From a miscellaneous Crenarchaeota group-6 archaeon AD8-1 (GTDB lineage: Archaea; Thermoproteota; Bathyarchaeia; Bathyarchaeales; Bathycorpusculaceae): a stretch of DNA of 40,635 nucleotides. This document shows, piece by piece, positions 24,508 through 33,407 of this stretch (position 1 is the stretch's first letter; every line of letters starts with the position of its first letter). Location of the stretch: the NCBI GenBank assembly GCA_001273385.1, contig LFWW01000022.1, positions 1-40,635 of the forward strand, written 5' to 3'. Under the pieces are notes generated by a model. It had not been told where the DNA came from. It ran no database searches and was given only the letters and a program-made list of their open reading frames with translations. A program made the translations under genes and the position numbers.

Positions 24508-25308
24508 ATGAAAACTTGGCGTTTGATTCCTCTTAGTACTAATGATGCTTTTATGAATATGGCAATTGATGAAGCAATTTTAATATCTAAGATAAAGAAT
24601 TTTATTCCAAATACTATTAGATTTTATCAATGGAATCCCAGTGCAGTAAGTATTGGAAGAAACCAAAACATAAATGAGCAAATTTATCCCCAAGCCCTCA
24701 AAGAATATCAAATAGATGTTGTTCGAAGAACTAGTGGTGGGGGAGCCGTATATCATGATCAAAATGGGGAAGTAACTTATAGTTTAACTGCAACAATAAG
24801 TGATCTTGGTTCAGATTATACCTCAGTTTATCAGAAGGTCTACTCTGCAATTATTGATTCTCTTAGACTATTGGGAATACCTGCAGATTTCGTAAAAGGA
24901 GATATTAAAAATTGTCCAAATTTAGCGGTTAATGGTAAAAAAATATCAGGGAGTGCTCAAACAGTGAAACGCAAAATTATACAACAACATGGTACAATAC
25001 TATTAAGTGTAGATCTACAAAGAATGTTTAAGTTATTACGTCTTAAAGGGTTGGATTGTGATTTAGCTACTGAAATAGGCAAAAGAAAAATAACTAGCAT
25101 AGAAAATGAGGTAAAGCACTTAATTTCTGCTACTACTGTGGCTAATGCTTTAGAACAAGGATTTAATGCAAAATTAAAAATTAAACTGAAACCAGATAAA
25201 TTAATTTCGAGCGAAGAAACTTTGGCAAAAAGATTGTATAAACAGAAATATTTAACGAATGAATGGAATCAGAAAGGACAATTTAGCTCTTTTTTAAATA
25301 CCATCTGA
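24508..25308 (+). CDS. lplA: Lipoate-protein ligase A (LplA catalytic domain)
   Basis: The product is 266 residues from ATG 24508. It activates lipoate (or octanoate) with ATP and attaches it to a lysine of carrier domains such as GcvH or 2-oxoacid dehydrogenase E2. Motifs: 'NMAIDEAIL', 'FYQWNPSAVSIGRNQN', the acyl-binding 'RRTSGGGAVYHD' (73-84) and the catalytic-lysine motif 'NGKKISGSAQ' (142-151). It has an LplA core but no clear LplB-type accessory domain; archaea often encode that separately, and none is seen here. Its 3' end overlaps cysS by 26 bases, tail to tail. The two BioB-like radical SAM genes 3-6 kb on give a lipoate-synthesis context. Confidence 0.9.
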   Translation: MKTWRLIPLSTNDAFMNMAIDEAILISKIKNFIPNTIRFYQWNPSAVSIGRNQNINEQIYPQALKEYQIDVVRRTSGGGAVYHDQNGEVTYSLTATISDLGSDYTSVYQKVYSAIIDSLRLLGIPADFVKGDIKNCPNLAVNGKKISGSAQTVKRKIIQQHGTILLSVDLQRMFKLLRLKGLDCDLATEIGKRKITSIENEVKHLISATTVANALEQGFNAKLKIKLKPDKLISSEETLAKRLYKQKYLTNEWNQKGQFSSFLNTI

Positions 25309-26698
25309 TCCCGTGAGGAGTATCCTCGAGAATAATTCCCATATTTTTTAGTTTTTTCCGAATTTTATCTGATTTACTCCAATTCTTGTTTTTACGCGCT
25401 TCTTCTCTTTCTTTTATTAAAATTTCGGCTTCTTTCGGTAAAGAGCATTTATCCAAATCTCCAATAATCCCTAAAACACTGTCAAATCCTTTCATGACAT
25501 CTATTATTTTTTCAGCATCTTCTCTACGAATTAGGTTTTCGTCCAACAAATTGTTAATCTCTCTAATAAAATCAAATAAAACAGCTAACATAACACTTAC
25601 ATTCAAATCGTCGTTTAAAGCATCACAAAAATCTTTTTTTACTATCTCTATTTTTTTCTCTATTTCTTTATTACAGGATTGTCCATCTGTTTCTTGTAAT
25701 CGCCTTAAAAAGTTCCTTAAACGTTCAATAGCTCGACTAGCACTTTCTAATCCCTCAAAAGTAAAATTTAACTGAGCTCTATAATGAGTGGACAATAATA
25801 ATAATCGAATTGCTTTTGGGTCAATGTCTTTTTTGATAAGATCACGCAAAGTGTAATAATTTCCCATTTTCTTTGACATCTTGCAACCTTCAACTAGCAA
25901 ATGTTCGTTATGAAGCCAATAATTCACAAATTTCTGACCTGTTGCTGCCTCACTTTGAGCGATTTCGTTTTCATGATGAGGAAAAATATTGTCTACCCCT
26001 CCACAGTGAATATCAAATGTTTTACCTAGATATTTCATAGACATTGCAGAACATTCAATATGCCAACCGGGTCTTCCTTTGCCTAGCTTGGTTTCCCAAA
26101 ATACTTCACCATCCTTTGCAACCCAAGCTTTCCAAAGAACAAAATCTTGTACTTGATCTTTTTCATATTCATCTGCTTTGATTCGTTTTCCTAATTTCAG
26201 TTTATCAATCTTTATTTTTGACAATTTACCATATTTATCAAATTTCCTGATTGAAAAATAAAAAGATTTTTCCTTGCTTTTATATGCAAATCCTTTAGAT
26301 AATAGACTCTCAATTAGATCCACCATTTCTGGTATATGCTCAGTAGCTCTGGGATAGCAGTTTGCAAGTTTTATATTTAAACTTTCTAAATCCTCAAAAA
26401 AAGCTTTTGTGTAAAAATTTGTAAATTTCTTGAAAGAAATTTTTTGTTTTTTACTTCGTTTAATTGTTTTATCATCCACATCAGTTATATTCATGACATG
26501 AAAAACTTCAAATCCTAAATACTCAAGCCATCTTTTTACCAGATCTTCAAAGATAAAAGCACGAAAATTTCCAATATGTGCGTAATCATAAACTGTGGGT
26601 CCGCACGTATACATACGAATTTTTCCTGGATTTATGGGATTAAACTTTTCTTTTTTTCTTGTTAATGTGTTAAAAAACACAAGTTGGTTTTTATGCAT
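25283..26698 (-). CDS. cysS: Cysteinyl-tRNA synthetase
   Basis: The product is 471 residues from ATG 26698, the usual length. Class I motifs are 'MYTCGPTVYDYAHIGNFRAF' (zinc ligand C32, HIGN at 41-44) and 'EHLLVEGCKMSKKMGNYY' (KMSKS loop), with further zinc-site residues in 'GWHIECSAMS' and 'IFPHHENEIAQSEA'. The DALR anticodon-binding helices and a C-terminal 'IRKKLKNMGIILEDTPHGIRW' complete it. The organism therefore has a direct Cys-tRNA route. No operon partner is visible. Confidence 0.97.
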   Translation of the reverse strand: MHKNQLVFFNTLTRKKEKFNPINPGKIRMYTCGPTVYDYAHIGNFRAFIFEDLVKRWLEYLGFEVFHVMNITDVDDKTIKRSKKQKISFKKFTNFYTKAFFEDLESLNIKLANCYPRATEHIPEMVDLIESLLSKGFAYKSKEKSFYFSIRKFDKYGKLSKIKIDKLKLGKRIKADEYEKDQVQDFVLWKAWVAKDGEVFWETKLGKGRPGWHIECSAMSMKYLGKTFDIHCGGVDNIFPHHENEIAQSEAATGQKFVNYWLHNEHLLVEGCKMSKKMGNYYTLRDLIKKDIDPKAIRLLLLSTHYRAQLNFTFEGLESASRAIERLRNFLRRLQETDGQSCNKEIEKKIEIVKKDFCDALNDDLNVSVMLAVLFDFIREINNLLDENLIRREDAEKIIDVMKGFDSVLGIIGDLDKCSLPKEAEILIKEREEARKNKNWSKSDKIRKKLKNMGIILEDTPHGIRWYLKKS

Positions 26699-26789
26699 AT
26701 CATTTAAGACTCGTATGGAGTACTTGTTTCTAAAATTATTTAAGGCTTATACTTCTCAAATATTCATTTAATAAATTTAGTTTAAAATT

Positions 26790-28424
26790 TCAATTTTTTA
26801 GAGTATTCTTGGTTTTATTTTTTCCTTTATTACGGGTTGCAACCAAATAAACTCCCATAATAATTATTATGATAATTAATGATAAACTCAATATCAATAA
26901 AATAGGAAAGGGAGCAATATTAAAAAAAACCGTCTCAGAATTTCCAGTATTTCCAACAACATCTGTTGCATAAAAATTTATACAATGAGATCCTTCAGGA
27001 AGAACAGCTAGAGTTATGTTTCCTGCAATTGTAATAGTTTCTTGTCCATCAAGACTATATCCAAGCCAAGATACTGGTTCATCTATTATGATGGTGGAAT
27101 GAACATCTAACTCTCTATAGGTTTTATTTTCAGGAGATAAAACTGAAATAGTTGGTGGTTTAGTGTCAACTGAAAAGTATGTTACATTTGAGCATATAGT
27201 ATTTCCAAAAGTATCATTAATGTAAACAATTATTTTATGTGATCCATCATTTAATCCTACGAGAATCTTATCACCGTTTGTAGTTGCATTTGGCTTATCA
27301 TCTAAACTATATCCAATCCAACTTGTTGCTCTATTTACTGAAATAATAAGTGAAACATTATTTGAAGGATAGATTTTATTTTCTGGGGATATTATTGAAA
27401 GTTTAGGCAATATTGTCCCATATTCTAGAGGTGTGTATTGCTCATTGATATCTAGCCATATATTGCCATCAAATCCTCCGATAACAAAAAAGACGTCATC
27501 AAATCTTGCAAGAGCCATATTTGCTCTAGGTATTGGTAGTGGTTCCGCTATTGTCCAGTTATTATTTTCAATATTATATGCATAATTTGTATTACTATAT
27601 CCTTGATGATTCATACCCCCAATATAATAAATTAAGATTGGAGCTGTTATTCCGATAGTTATTCCAGATGCTCCATGACTTTTTGCAGTTGGCATTGCAG
27701 CTAAATTCCGCCACGCATCAATTTTGGGATCATACATCTGATTGAATTGAACTGCAGTTGCTGTTCCTCCCTCTTCAAACTGGCGAGCTCCTCCAAGTAT
27801 GTATATTTTTCCTTCAATTACAGCTGAACCATATCCAAAGACTGGGATAAACATAGGAGATTTACTAATCCATGAATCATTACCAGGGAAGTAAACTTCG
27901 TTATTATTTACTTGTTGATAATATGGATTAATACCAGTGAATTTCTTTCCGCCAATAAGGTAGATTGCATCATTTACTATATTTGCAGATAAATCAGCTC
28001 TGGCAGTTGGCATTGAAGTTTTTACTTCCCATTCATCAGTGATGGGATCATATACTTCTGTTAATGAAGTTAATTCTGGATTATCGATATTTCCAGTTAT
28101 TCCTCCAAAACAATAAATTTTACTTTGAAACACTGCTATAGAAAAGCTACTTCTAGCAGTTGGCATTGAAGCTTTTTGGCTCCAAGTGCCTGTGGCTATG
28201 TCATACACTTCGTTCTTATCAAGATTTCCATTCTCATTTTGACCACCAATAACAAAAATTTTTCCATCGAACTCGGCAATCCCATGTTCTCCCCTCTTTG
28301 TGGGCATCGGTGATAAAGACAACCATTCGTTTTCAGAAGCTTTTCCAATAAAATTATAGGAATTAAAATTTAAGCCAGAGACAATTAAGATTATTATAAT
28401 CAATAGAAGGAAATTTTTCTTCAT
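26790..28424 (-). CDS. Secreted, membrane-anchored Kelch-repeat protein with two Ig-like repeats
   Basis: The product is 544 residues from ATG 28424. Residues 1-28 are a signal peptide or anchor. Residues 35-340 hold about six Kelch blades, each with a 'MPTARSSFSIAVFQSKIYCFGG' type unit; the repeated 'MPTAR' leaves visible DNA repeats. Two near-identical Ig-like units follow (about 345-435 and 436-515), both opening 'SPENK.Y' and carrying 'SW.GYSLD'. A membrane helix (about 517-540) and a Lys/Asn-rich tail end the protein, so it should display a beta-propeller outside the cell. The function is unknown; carbohydrate or protein binding is usual. Confidence 0.85.
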   Translation of the reverse strand: MKKNFLLLIIIILIVSGLNFNSYNFIGKASENEWLSLSPMPTKRGEHGIAEFDGKIFVIGGQNENGNLDKNEVYDIATGTWSQKASMPTARSSFSIAVFQSKIYCFGGITGNIDNPELTSLTEVYDPITDEWEVKTSMPTARADLSANIVNDAIYLIGGKKFTGINPYYQQVNNNEVYFPGNDSWISKSPMFIPVFGYGSAVIEGKIYILGGARQFEEGGTATAVQFNQMYDPKIDAWRNLAAMPTAKSHGASGITIGITAPILIYYIGGMNHQGYSNTNYAYNIENNNWTIAEPLPIPRANMALARFDDVFFVIGGFDGNIWLDINEQYTPLEYGTILPKLSIISPENKIYPSNNVSLIISVNRATSWIGYSLDDKPNATTNGDKILVGLNDGSHKIIVYINDTFGNTICSNVTYFSVDTKPPTISVLSPENKTYRELDVHSTIIIDEPVSWLGYSLDGQETITIAGNITLAVLPEGSHCINFYATDVVGNTGNSETVFFNIAPFPILLILSLSLIIIIIIMGVYLVATRNKGKNKTKNTLKN

Positions 28425-28524
28425 TTTCTAATTGTCTCCATGATTATCTTTAAAATAATAATTGGTTTTACATTTATATGATTACCATAATTAACTTGAT
28501 TGATTAATTGATAGTTTATAGATA

Positions 28525-29508
28525 TTAAAGAAATTCTGAATATATTTGAGCACAACAACTATAATGAAAAACAATTTTATAATCTTGACTTTTTGCATAG
28601 CTTATGATTTCTTCTGATGGAAAGGCGATTGCATCAACACCTGCTTTAAGTGCATAAAATTCTATGGTTTTTCGTTCCTTGCCTTTTTGACGCATACAAC
28701 CAAGTGCTATTCCTGTTTTTGGAAAAGTTAATCTTGTTGCTACAAGAACCTTAGCTACATCCTTAGGATCAGAAGTTTGGAATTTTTCCATATTTGTTCC
28801 TTTAATTGGTATAAATGCGATTATAACGATAGCTGAAGGTTTTGTTGAAGAAATAATTCTTAGCGAATTGAATTCACCTTCAAGTTTGCCATTATTTAGT
28901 CCTACAATAATATGAGGAACAAATTTTACTCCAGCTTTTTGCAGAGCTTTTAATGAATTTTTATAATCTATTAGTTTTAATTTATTGTCCAATTTTCCAA
29001 GAGTGTTTTCTGAACCAATAACATCTATTAAAGCTAAGTCAATTTTTGCTTTTTTTAGTTTTTTCGCAGTTTCTAAGTTTATAATGCCTGTATGAACAAA
29101 AACCTCTAAATCCAACTCATTTTTAATCCTAGCGATAGTTGGCAAAAATTGTGCAAGTGGGATTGATCCATCAATTTGGCAGCCACCACTTATTAGACAT
29201 CCTATTCCCCCTTCTTTTTTAAGTGTATAAGCTGCTTGATATAGTGATTTTGGAGTGATGGTTGGTTGCATTGAACCAAGAATTTTTCCTTCGCAATGTT
29301 TACATTTTAGCATGCACTGCTTGCCAGTTATTGAATATGTTTGAAAAAGATTTGGGATAGTTTTATAATATTTTGTTTTTAGAGGAATAAAACTTGGAAT
29401 ATAGAAATTAATCACTTTGGGCTGAGGGATTAGGGTTCCAGAATTTAAATAATTTAACAATTCATTTGAATTTTTTTCCCAATTTCTAGTGTGATTAAGT
29501 TCTATCAT
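28525..29508 (-). CDS. BioB-like radical SAM protein, probable archaeal lipoyl synthase subunit (LipS-type)
   Basis: The product is 327 residues from ATG 29508. The radical SAM cluster motif is 'GKQCMLKCKHCEGK' (C65-x3-C69-x2-C72). The barrel continues with 'IGCLISGGCQIDGSIPLAQF', 'EVFVHTGIINLETAKKL', 'FVPHIIVGLNNGKLEGE' and 'IIAFIPIKGTNM'. Extra cysteines in 'LGCMRQKG' and 'HYSCCAQIY' could bind a second, sulfur-donating cluster. Thermococcus kodakarensis makes lipoate with two such proteins, LipS1 and LipS2. This one, its partner at 30113 and the nearby LplA fit that pair. I do not assign which subunit it is. Other BioB-like sulfur-inserting roles remain possible. Confidence 0.7.
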   Translation of the reverse strand: MIELNHTRNWEKNSNELLNYLNSGTLIPQPKVINFYIPSFIPLKTKYYKTIPNLFQTYSITGKQCMLKCKHCEGKILGSMQPTITPKSLYQAAYTLKKEGGIGCLISGGCQIDGSIPLAQFLPTIARIKNELDLEVFVHTGIINLETAKKLKKAKIDLALIDVIGSENTLGKLDNKLKLIDYKNSLKALQKAGVKFVPHIIVGLNNGKLEGEFNSLRIISSTKPSAIVIIAFIPIKGTNMEKFQTSDPKDVAKVLVATRLTFPKTGIALGCMRQKGKERKTIEFYALKAGVDAIAFPSEEIISYAKSQDYKIVFHYSCCAQIYSEFL

Positions 29509-29543
29509 GGGATAAATTAAATTACTAAAGAATAAATGTGTGT

Positions 29544-29906
29544 CTATTTTCTATCTTTGATCTTTTGATCATGTTTTTTAAGTTCATGTGTAGTAAAAAA
29601 GCGTATGCTATCTTGAGCCTTATTTATTTCTTGAATATTGGTTTGCAGTTTTTTAAGTTGTTTAGTTATTTTTATGGTTTTATAAATAGCTAAGCCTCTT
29701 TTTGTGAGAGAGTATAGTGTGTTTTTTTTGGATATTTTTTCCTCAATTAATTTGTTTTTAAGAAGAAACTCCAATCTAGCTATGAGAGCTACACAATCCA
29801 TGTTTACACAATATGCTATTACATCTATAGATTTTGAATTATTATAGAGTGAACATAGGATGTCTTCATAGAGCATCAGTTTTGATCTTCTCATAAGTGA
29901 GTGCAT
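29544..29906 (-). CDS. Winged-helix DNA-binding protein
   Basis: The product is 120 residues. The start is ATG 29906 or the second Met (29894). The N-terminal 'RRSKLMLYEDILCSLYNNSK', then 'DCVALIARLEFLLKNKLIEE' (recognition helix) and 'TLYSLTKRGLAIYKTI' (wing and final helix) form a standard archaeal winged helix. The last 40 residues are a charged helix suited to dimerisation. It lies 35 bases upstream of one radical SAM gene on the same strand and is divergent from the other, a natural position for a local regulator, though nothing shows what it binds. Confidence 0.75.
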   Translation of the reverse strand: MHSLMRRSKLMLYEDILCSLYNNSKSIDVIAYCVNMDCVALIARLEFLLKNKLIEEKISKKNTLYSLTKRGLAIYKTIKITKQLKKLQTNIQEINKAQDSIRFFTTHELKKHDQKIKDRK

Positions 29907-30112
29907 CTCATTTTTGAGATGTTTTTTCTTTAGATAAAGGATTTGTGAATTTTAGATCTTTAATCCAAACTATTATTTTTGAAACATAGTATTTTTTTGA
30001 ATCCTAAATGAAATTAGAACCAAATTCTATATACTTCTTTTGGAGATATGCTTTAGCTGTATTTGCTCTTTGAGGAAGCTTTCCTACGATTAAATTAGAT
30101 TATATTCAAGAA

Positions 30113-31099
30113 TTGATACCGAAAATTCGAGTTTCAGTAGGATCGGCTGCAGTTCTTAAATTGTTAAATTGTAGAGTTGATGTCTTTCCAACAACAATTC
30201 ATTTAATGACATATTATCCAAACAAATGTGATGCTAACTGCAGTTTTTGCCCCCAAGCAAATACTAGCAGCAGCAAATCTTTGTATCTATCTAGAATTTC
30301 ATGGCCTGAATTTCCAACAGATAATGTTTTGGTAACTTTAAAAAATGCATACACAGATAGGATCATTCAAAGAGTTTGTATTCAAGCACTGAATTACCCA
30401 GATGTTTTTGAACATATAGATTTAATAATTCGCTCTATAAGAAATTATTCCAAAATTCCTATTTCAATATCATGTCAACCTTGGAATCATGAAAATTTAT
30501 TTCATTTGTTTAATATTGGCGTTGATAGAATTGCCATTCCAATTGATGTGGCTACAAAAACTTTGTTTAATAAACTTAAAGGTGAAGATGTTAAAGGTCC
30601 TTATGTTTGGGAAAGGCAGCTTTTAAAATTAAAAGAAGCGGTTAAGATTTTTGGAAAAGGAAAAGTTACAACACACTTAATTGTGGGTCTTGGGGAGTCT
30701 GAAAAGGATTTATTGGGATTAATACAATATTTTTTTGATCAAGGTATATTAACCGCGCTTTTTGCTTTTACACCTATTCGAGGAACTCGATTACAAAGTA
30801 GAAGTCCGCCTTCAATTGCTTCATATAGGCGGATTCAATTAGCAAAATATCTAATAGAACATAATTTGGTTAGATTTGATGAATTGATATTTGATGATAA
30901 TCATCGACTGATTGAATATGGAGTAAATAAAAGCATATTAAATAACGAAGTTAAAACAGGTGTTCCTTTTCTTACATCTGGTTGTCCAAGTTGCAATCGT
31001 CCATTTTATAATGAAAAACCTAGGGGACCTTTGTATAATTTTCCTCGTAGTTTGTCTGCAGAAGAGATTTCTCAAATAAAAAATCTGTTAGATCTATAA
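30113..31099 (+). CDS. BioB-like radical SAM protein, probable second lipoyl synthase subunit (LipS-type)
   Basis: The product is 328 residues. The only in-frame start candidate is TTG 30113, without a clear ribosome site. Motifs: 'KIRVSVGSAAVLKLLNC', 'FPTTIHLMTYY' and the cluster 'NKCDANCSFCPQA' (C39-x3-C43-x2-C46). Then 'LSRISWPEFPTDNV', 'THLIVGLGESEKDL' and 'ALFAFTPIRGTRL' follow. A C-terminal pair 'TSGCPSCNRPFYNE' (C291, C294) is suited to an auxiliary cluster. These are the features of the archaeal 'biotin synthase-related' proteins, of which two act together as lipoyl synthase in Thermococcus. Both types occur here, divergent around a winged-helix gene, with LplA close by. Confidence 0.7.
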   Translation: MIPKIRVSVGSAAVLKLLNCRVDVFPTTIHLMTYYPNKCDANCSFCPQANTSSSKSLYLSRISWPEFPTDNVLVTLKNAYTDRIIQRVCIQALNYPDVFEHIDLIIRSIRNYSKIPISISCQPWNHENLFHLFNIGVDRIAIPIDVATKTLFNKLKGEDVKGPYVWERQLLKLKEAVKIFGKGKVTTHLIVGLGESEKDLLGLIQYFFDQGILTALFAFTPIRGTRLQSRSPPSIASYRRIQLAKYLIEHNLVRFDELIFDDNHRLIEYGVNKSILNNEVKTGVPFLTSGCPSCNRPFYNEKPRGPLYNFPRSLSAEEISQIKNLLDL

Positions 31100-31133
31100 A
31101 AATAAAGCTGTTTTTATTGGATAGTAAATGAAG

Positions 31134-32462
31134 TCATTTTTTTGATTTTTTATTTTTTATCTGTTGTAGATTAGGTTTTTGTCGGGTTATTGATTCTACC
31201 AGTCTCCAAAAATCGTTCATATTGTATCCTTTTTGTAGTTCTTTCATTAATTTTTTGATTTGATAAAAAGTAATTTGTGCTTCACCCTTGTCAAGACTTT
31301 CTTGAGGTCCTTTAATTCTTCTAAATAGTTGATCTATTTGTCTAGGTGATGCTCTTATACCAGCTTTTTCTAAGATTTGTTGAATTAATGATTGACCAGT
31401 ATTTCTCCCAATAAACAAGCTTGTTGATCTGCCAACGATTTCAGGTGGAAAAGGTTCATATAACATTGGAGTTGATTGCATTTCTTCTAAAGCTTGGTCG
31501 ATTTCATGAGTGAATGCCGCATCTCCAATTATCGGTTTGTGGAATTGAATCGGCAAAGCAAATGCTTTTTCTGCTGTTTGAGCCAATCTATAAATTTTAC
31601 CCTGATCTACTCCCGTGTCTATATTATATAGCAACTCTAATGCGGTAACCACTTCTTCGAAGGGTGCTATTCCTGCTCTTTCTCCAAAGCCTGCTATGCA
31701 CGTGTGAAGATACACAGCTCCCTCTTCTACTGCTGCTAAAGTGTTTGCAGTAGCTAATCCAAATGCATTGTGACAATGGATACCGAGAGAAAAATTCTCT
31801 TTTGTTTTTTCATTTAGTTCATTTCTTATTTTGGACATTAAATACCTCATAGATAATGGTCTAAGAAAACCTACACTATCAGCTAGGATTAGCTTGCTTA
31901 CTCCAGTATTAATCGCGGCTGTAAAGCATTCAATTATCTCCTCTATCGGTGTTCTAGAACCATCAATTAACACAAAATTCGCCTTTGCATTGTGTTTTCG
32001 CACATAATCGATGCTATTTACAAGTTGGGCTAGAGCCTCTTTTTTTGTTAATCTTAATCTGTTTTTGAGATTTAATCCATTAAATGGCATTTCTATTGTT
32101 ATTTCTTTTATTCCACATTCTAAACACGCATCTACGCTTTCCTTATTTGCGTGAGCTGAGGCTGTGAGTTTTGCATTCTCGAAAGTTTCGTTTACAATTC
32201 TTTTTACATTATGTTTTTCTCCTTCGTACAAGGCTGGAAAACCTACATTAATAATTGATATTCCAGAATCATCCATTAGTTTCGCTAGCTTAACTTGTTC
32301 AACATATGTCAAAAAAACTGTTGGAGTTTTTATGCTTTCACGAAAGGATTCGTCCCAAATAAAAACTTTTTTTTGTAATCTGGAAGGCAAGTTTTTTCTT
32401 AATCTATTATAATTTGCAATAAGTCCTTGTGACTCTAGCTTCTTAAAAATGCTTTTTCTCAT
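31134..32462 (-). CDS. DRE-TIM metallolyase family enzyme (isopropylmalate/homocitrate synthase-like)
   Basis: The product is 442 residues from ATG 32462. The TIM barrel opens with 'VFIWDESFRES', a variant of the D-T-L-R-D-G-E-Q motif that keeps the metal-binding Asp and catalytic Arg. It continues with 'GISIINVGFPALYEGEK', 'VLIDGSRTPIEEII', 'LADSVGFLRP' and 'LGIHCHNAFGLATANTLAAV' (HxH metal ligands). 'FGERAGIAPFEEVVTALELL' completes the signature. A C-terminal helical region replaces the LeuA regulatory domain. The family condenses acetyl-CoA with 2-oxoacids or cleaves the products; the substrate is unknown. It is convergent with the second radical SAM gene, 34 bases apart, which may or may not be functional linkage. 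Confidence 0.85.
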   Translation of the reverse strand: MRKSIFKKLESQGLIANYNRLRKNLPSRLQKKVFIWDESFRESIKTPTVFLTYVEQVKLAKLMDDSGISIINVGFPALYEGEKHNVKRIVNETFENAKLTASAHANKESVDACLECGIKEITIEMPFNGLNLKNRLRLTKKEALAQLVNSIDYVRKHNAKANFVLIDGSRTPIEEIIECFTAAINTGVSKLILADSVGFLRPLSMRYLMSKIRNELNEKTKENFSLGIHCHNAFGLATANTLAAVEEGAVYLHTCIAGFGERAGIAPFEEVVTALELLYNIDTGVDQGKIYRLAQTAEKAFALPIQFHKPIIGDAAFTHEIDQALEEMQSTPMLYEPFPPEIVGRSTSLFIGRNTGQSLIQQILEKAGIRASPRQIDQLFRRIKGPQESLDKGEAQITFYQIKKLMKELQKGYNMNDFWRLVESITRQKPNLQQIKNKKSKK

Positions 32463-32602
32463 TGAAGTACAACCTAATAATTCGAAGCTGAATTATATTG
32501 TTTTATTCTTTAATTCTTATATAAGATTTGACCTGAATTTGTTTTTGATAAAAAAACCCTAAATTTTATAATATATTTTTTATTGAATACTTTTTTGATA
32601 AT

Positions 32603-33337
32603 TTATTTTCTCTTTTTATAAACAATTAATCCTGCTACTAATAAACCAACAACTATTATTATTAGGATTATAGTGTATGGAATATTCGTTTCGGTTATTC
32701 TCCAAATGTGCGTTTCTTTTAATTTCCATTTCAGTGTTTCAGTTGTGATTGGTTCAGATAGAACTCTCATATCCTCGATTTCAACTAGCATTCCTGTTTG
32801 TCTGTCAAAATATGTCTTTGAGTATTCAGTACCTGTGATGTTTGGGTCGTCTTCATTAATTAGCGTGTAGGTTATATCAATAACATTTGTTTGTCTTGGA
32901 TTCCCTTGACCATAATTTCCAGATATTGTGTAGTTGATTGTTGTTCTATCAAATCCTGTAGGTCTAATTCTATCCCCTGCGTTAAGATTGCTGGCGAATA
33001 TAGTCCAGAAATCTCCGGCTCTGGTTCCTGTTTCTAAATTAACGTGTCCTTGTCCTTCTATTTGGGTTCCATTAAGAAATCGCCATGTAGTTGTGTATGA
33101 AACTGTTACTTCTTCAATTTCAGTTATTTTTACTTTAAAGTAATCTGTACTATTTATAGCCAAAGCTTGGTCGCTAATAGTTGCACTTTGATTATCAGAA
33201 GTAAAAAAGATTCTTATGTCATAGTTAAATTCATCTCCTGGACTAACTCCAGGGGATACTGCTAAAACAGCACTTATCTGAGTAGTAATAGTGCATAGTA
33301 AAATAAGAGCAATGATTATTAAAGATGTGTTTTTCAT
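32603..33337 (-). CDS. Exported single-span protein, function unknown
   Basis: The product is 244 residues from ATG 33337. Residues 1-27 are a signal peptide. Residues 28-210 are beta-rich with several N-x-S/T sites ('INSTDYF', 'LNGTQ', 'NYTISG', 'NITGTEY'). Residues about 217-239 are a membrane helix followed by 'YKKRK'. The domain outside the cell is of a kind common in Bathyarchaeia-like genomes but has no named function that I know. It is flanked by unrelated genes on the same strand. Confidence 0.7.
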   Translation of the reverse strand: MKNTSLIIIALILLCTITTQISAVLAVSPGVSPGDEFNYDIRIFFTSDNQSATISDQALAINSTDYFKVKITEIEEVTVSYTTTWRFLNGTQIEGQGHVNLETGTRAGDFWTIFASNLNAGDRIRPTGFDRTTINYTISGNYGQGNPRQTNVIDITYTLINEDDPNITGTEYSKTYFDRQTGMLVEIEDMRVLSEPITTETLKWKLKETHIWRITETNIPYTIILIIIVVGLLVAGLIVYKKRK

Positions 33338-33407
33338 GAAGATTCATCGCATTATTAGAAATATATGTTTTTATAGTTTTTGCAGATTCTTTTATTTCTT
33401 AATAAAA

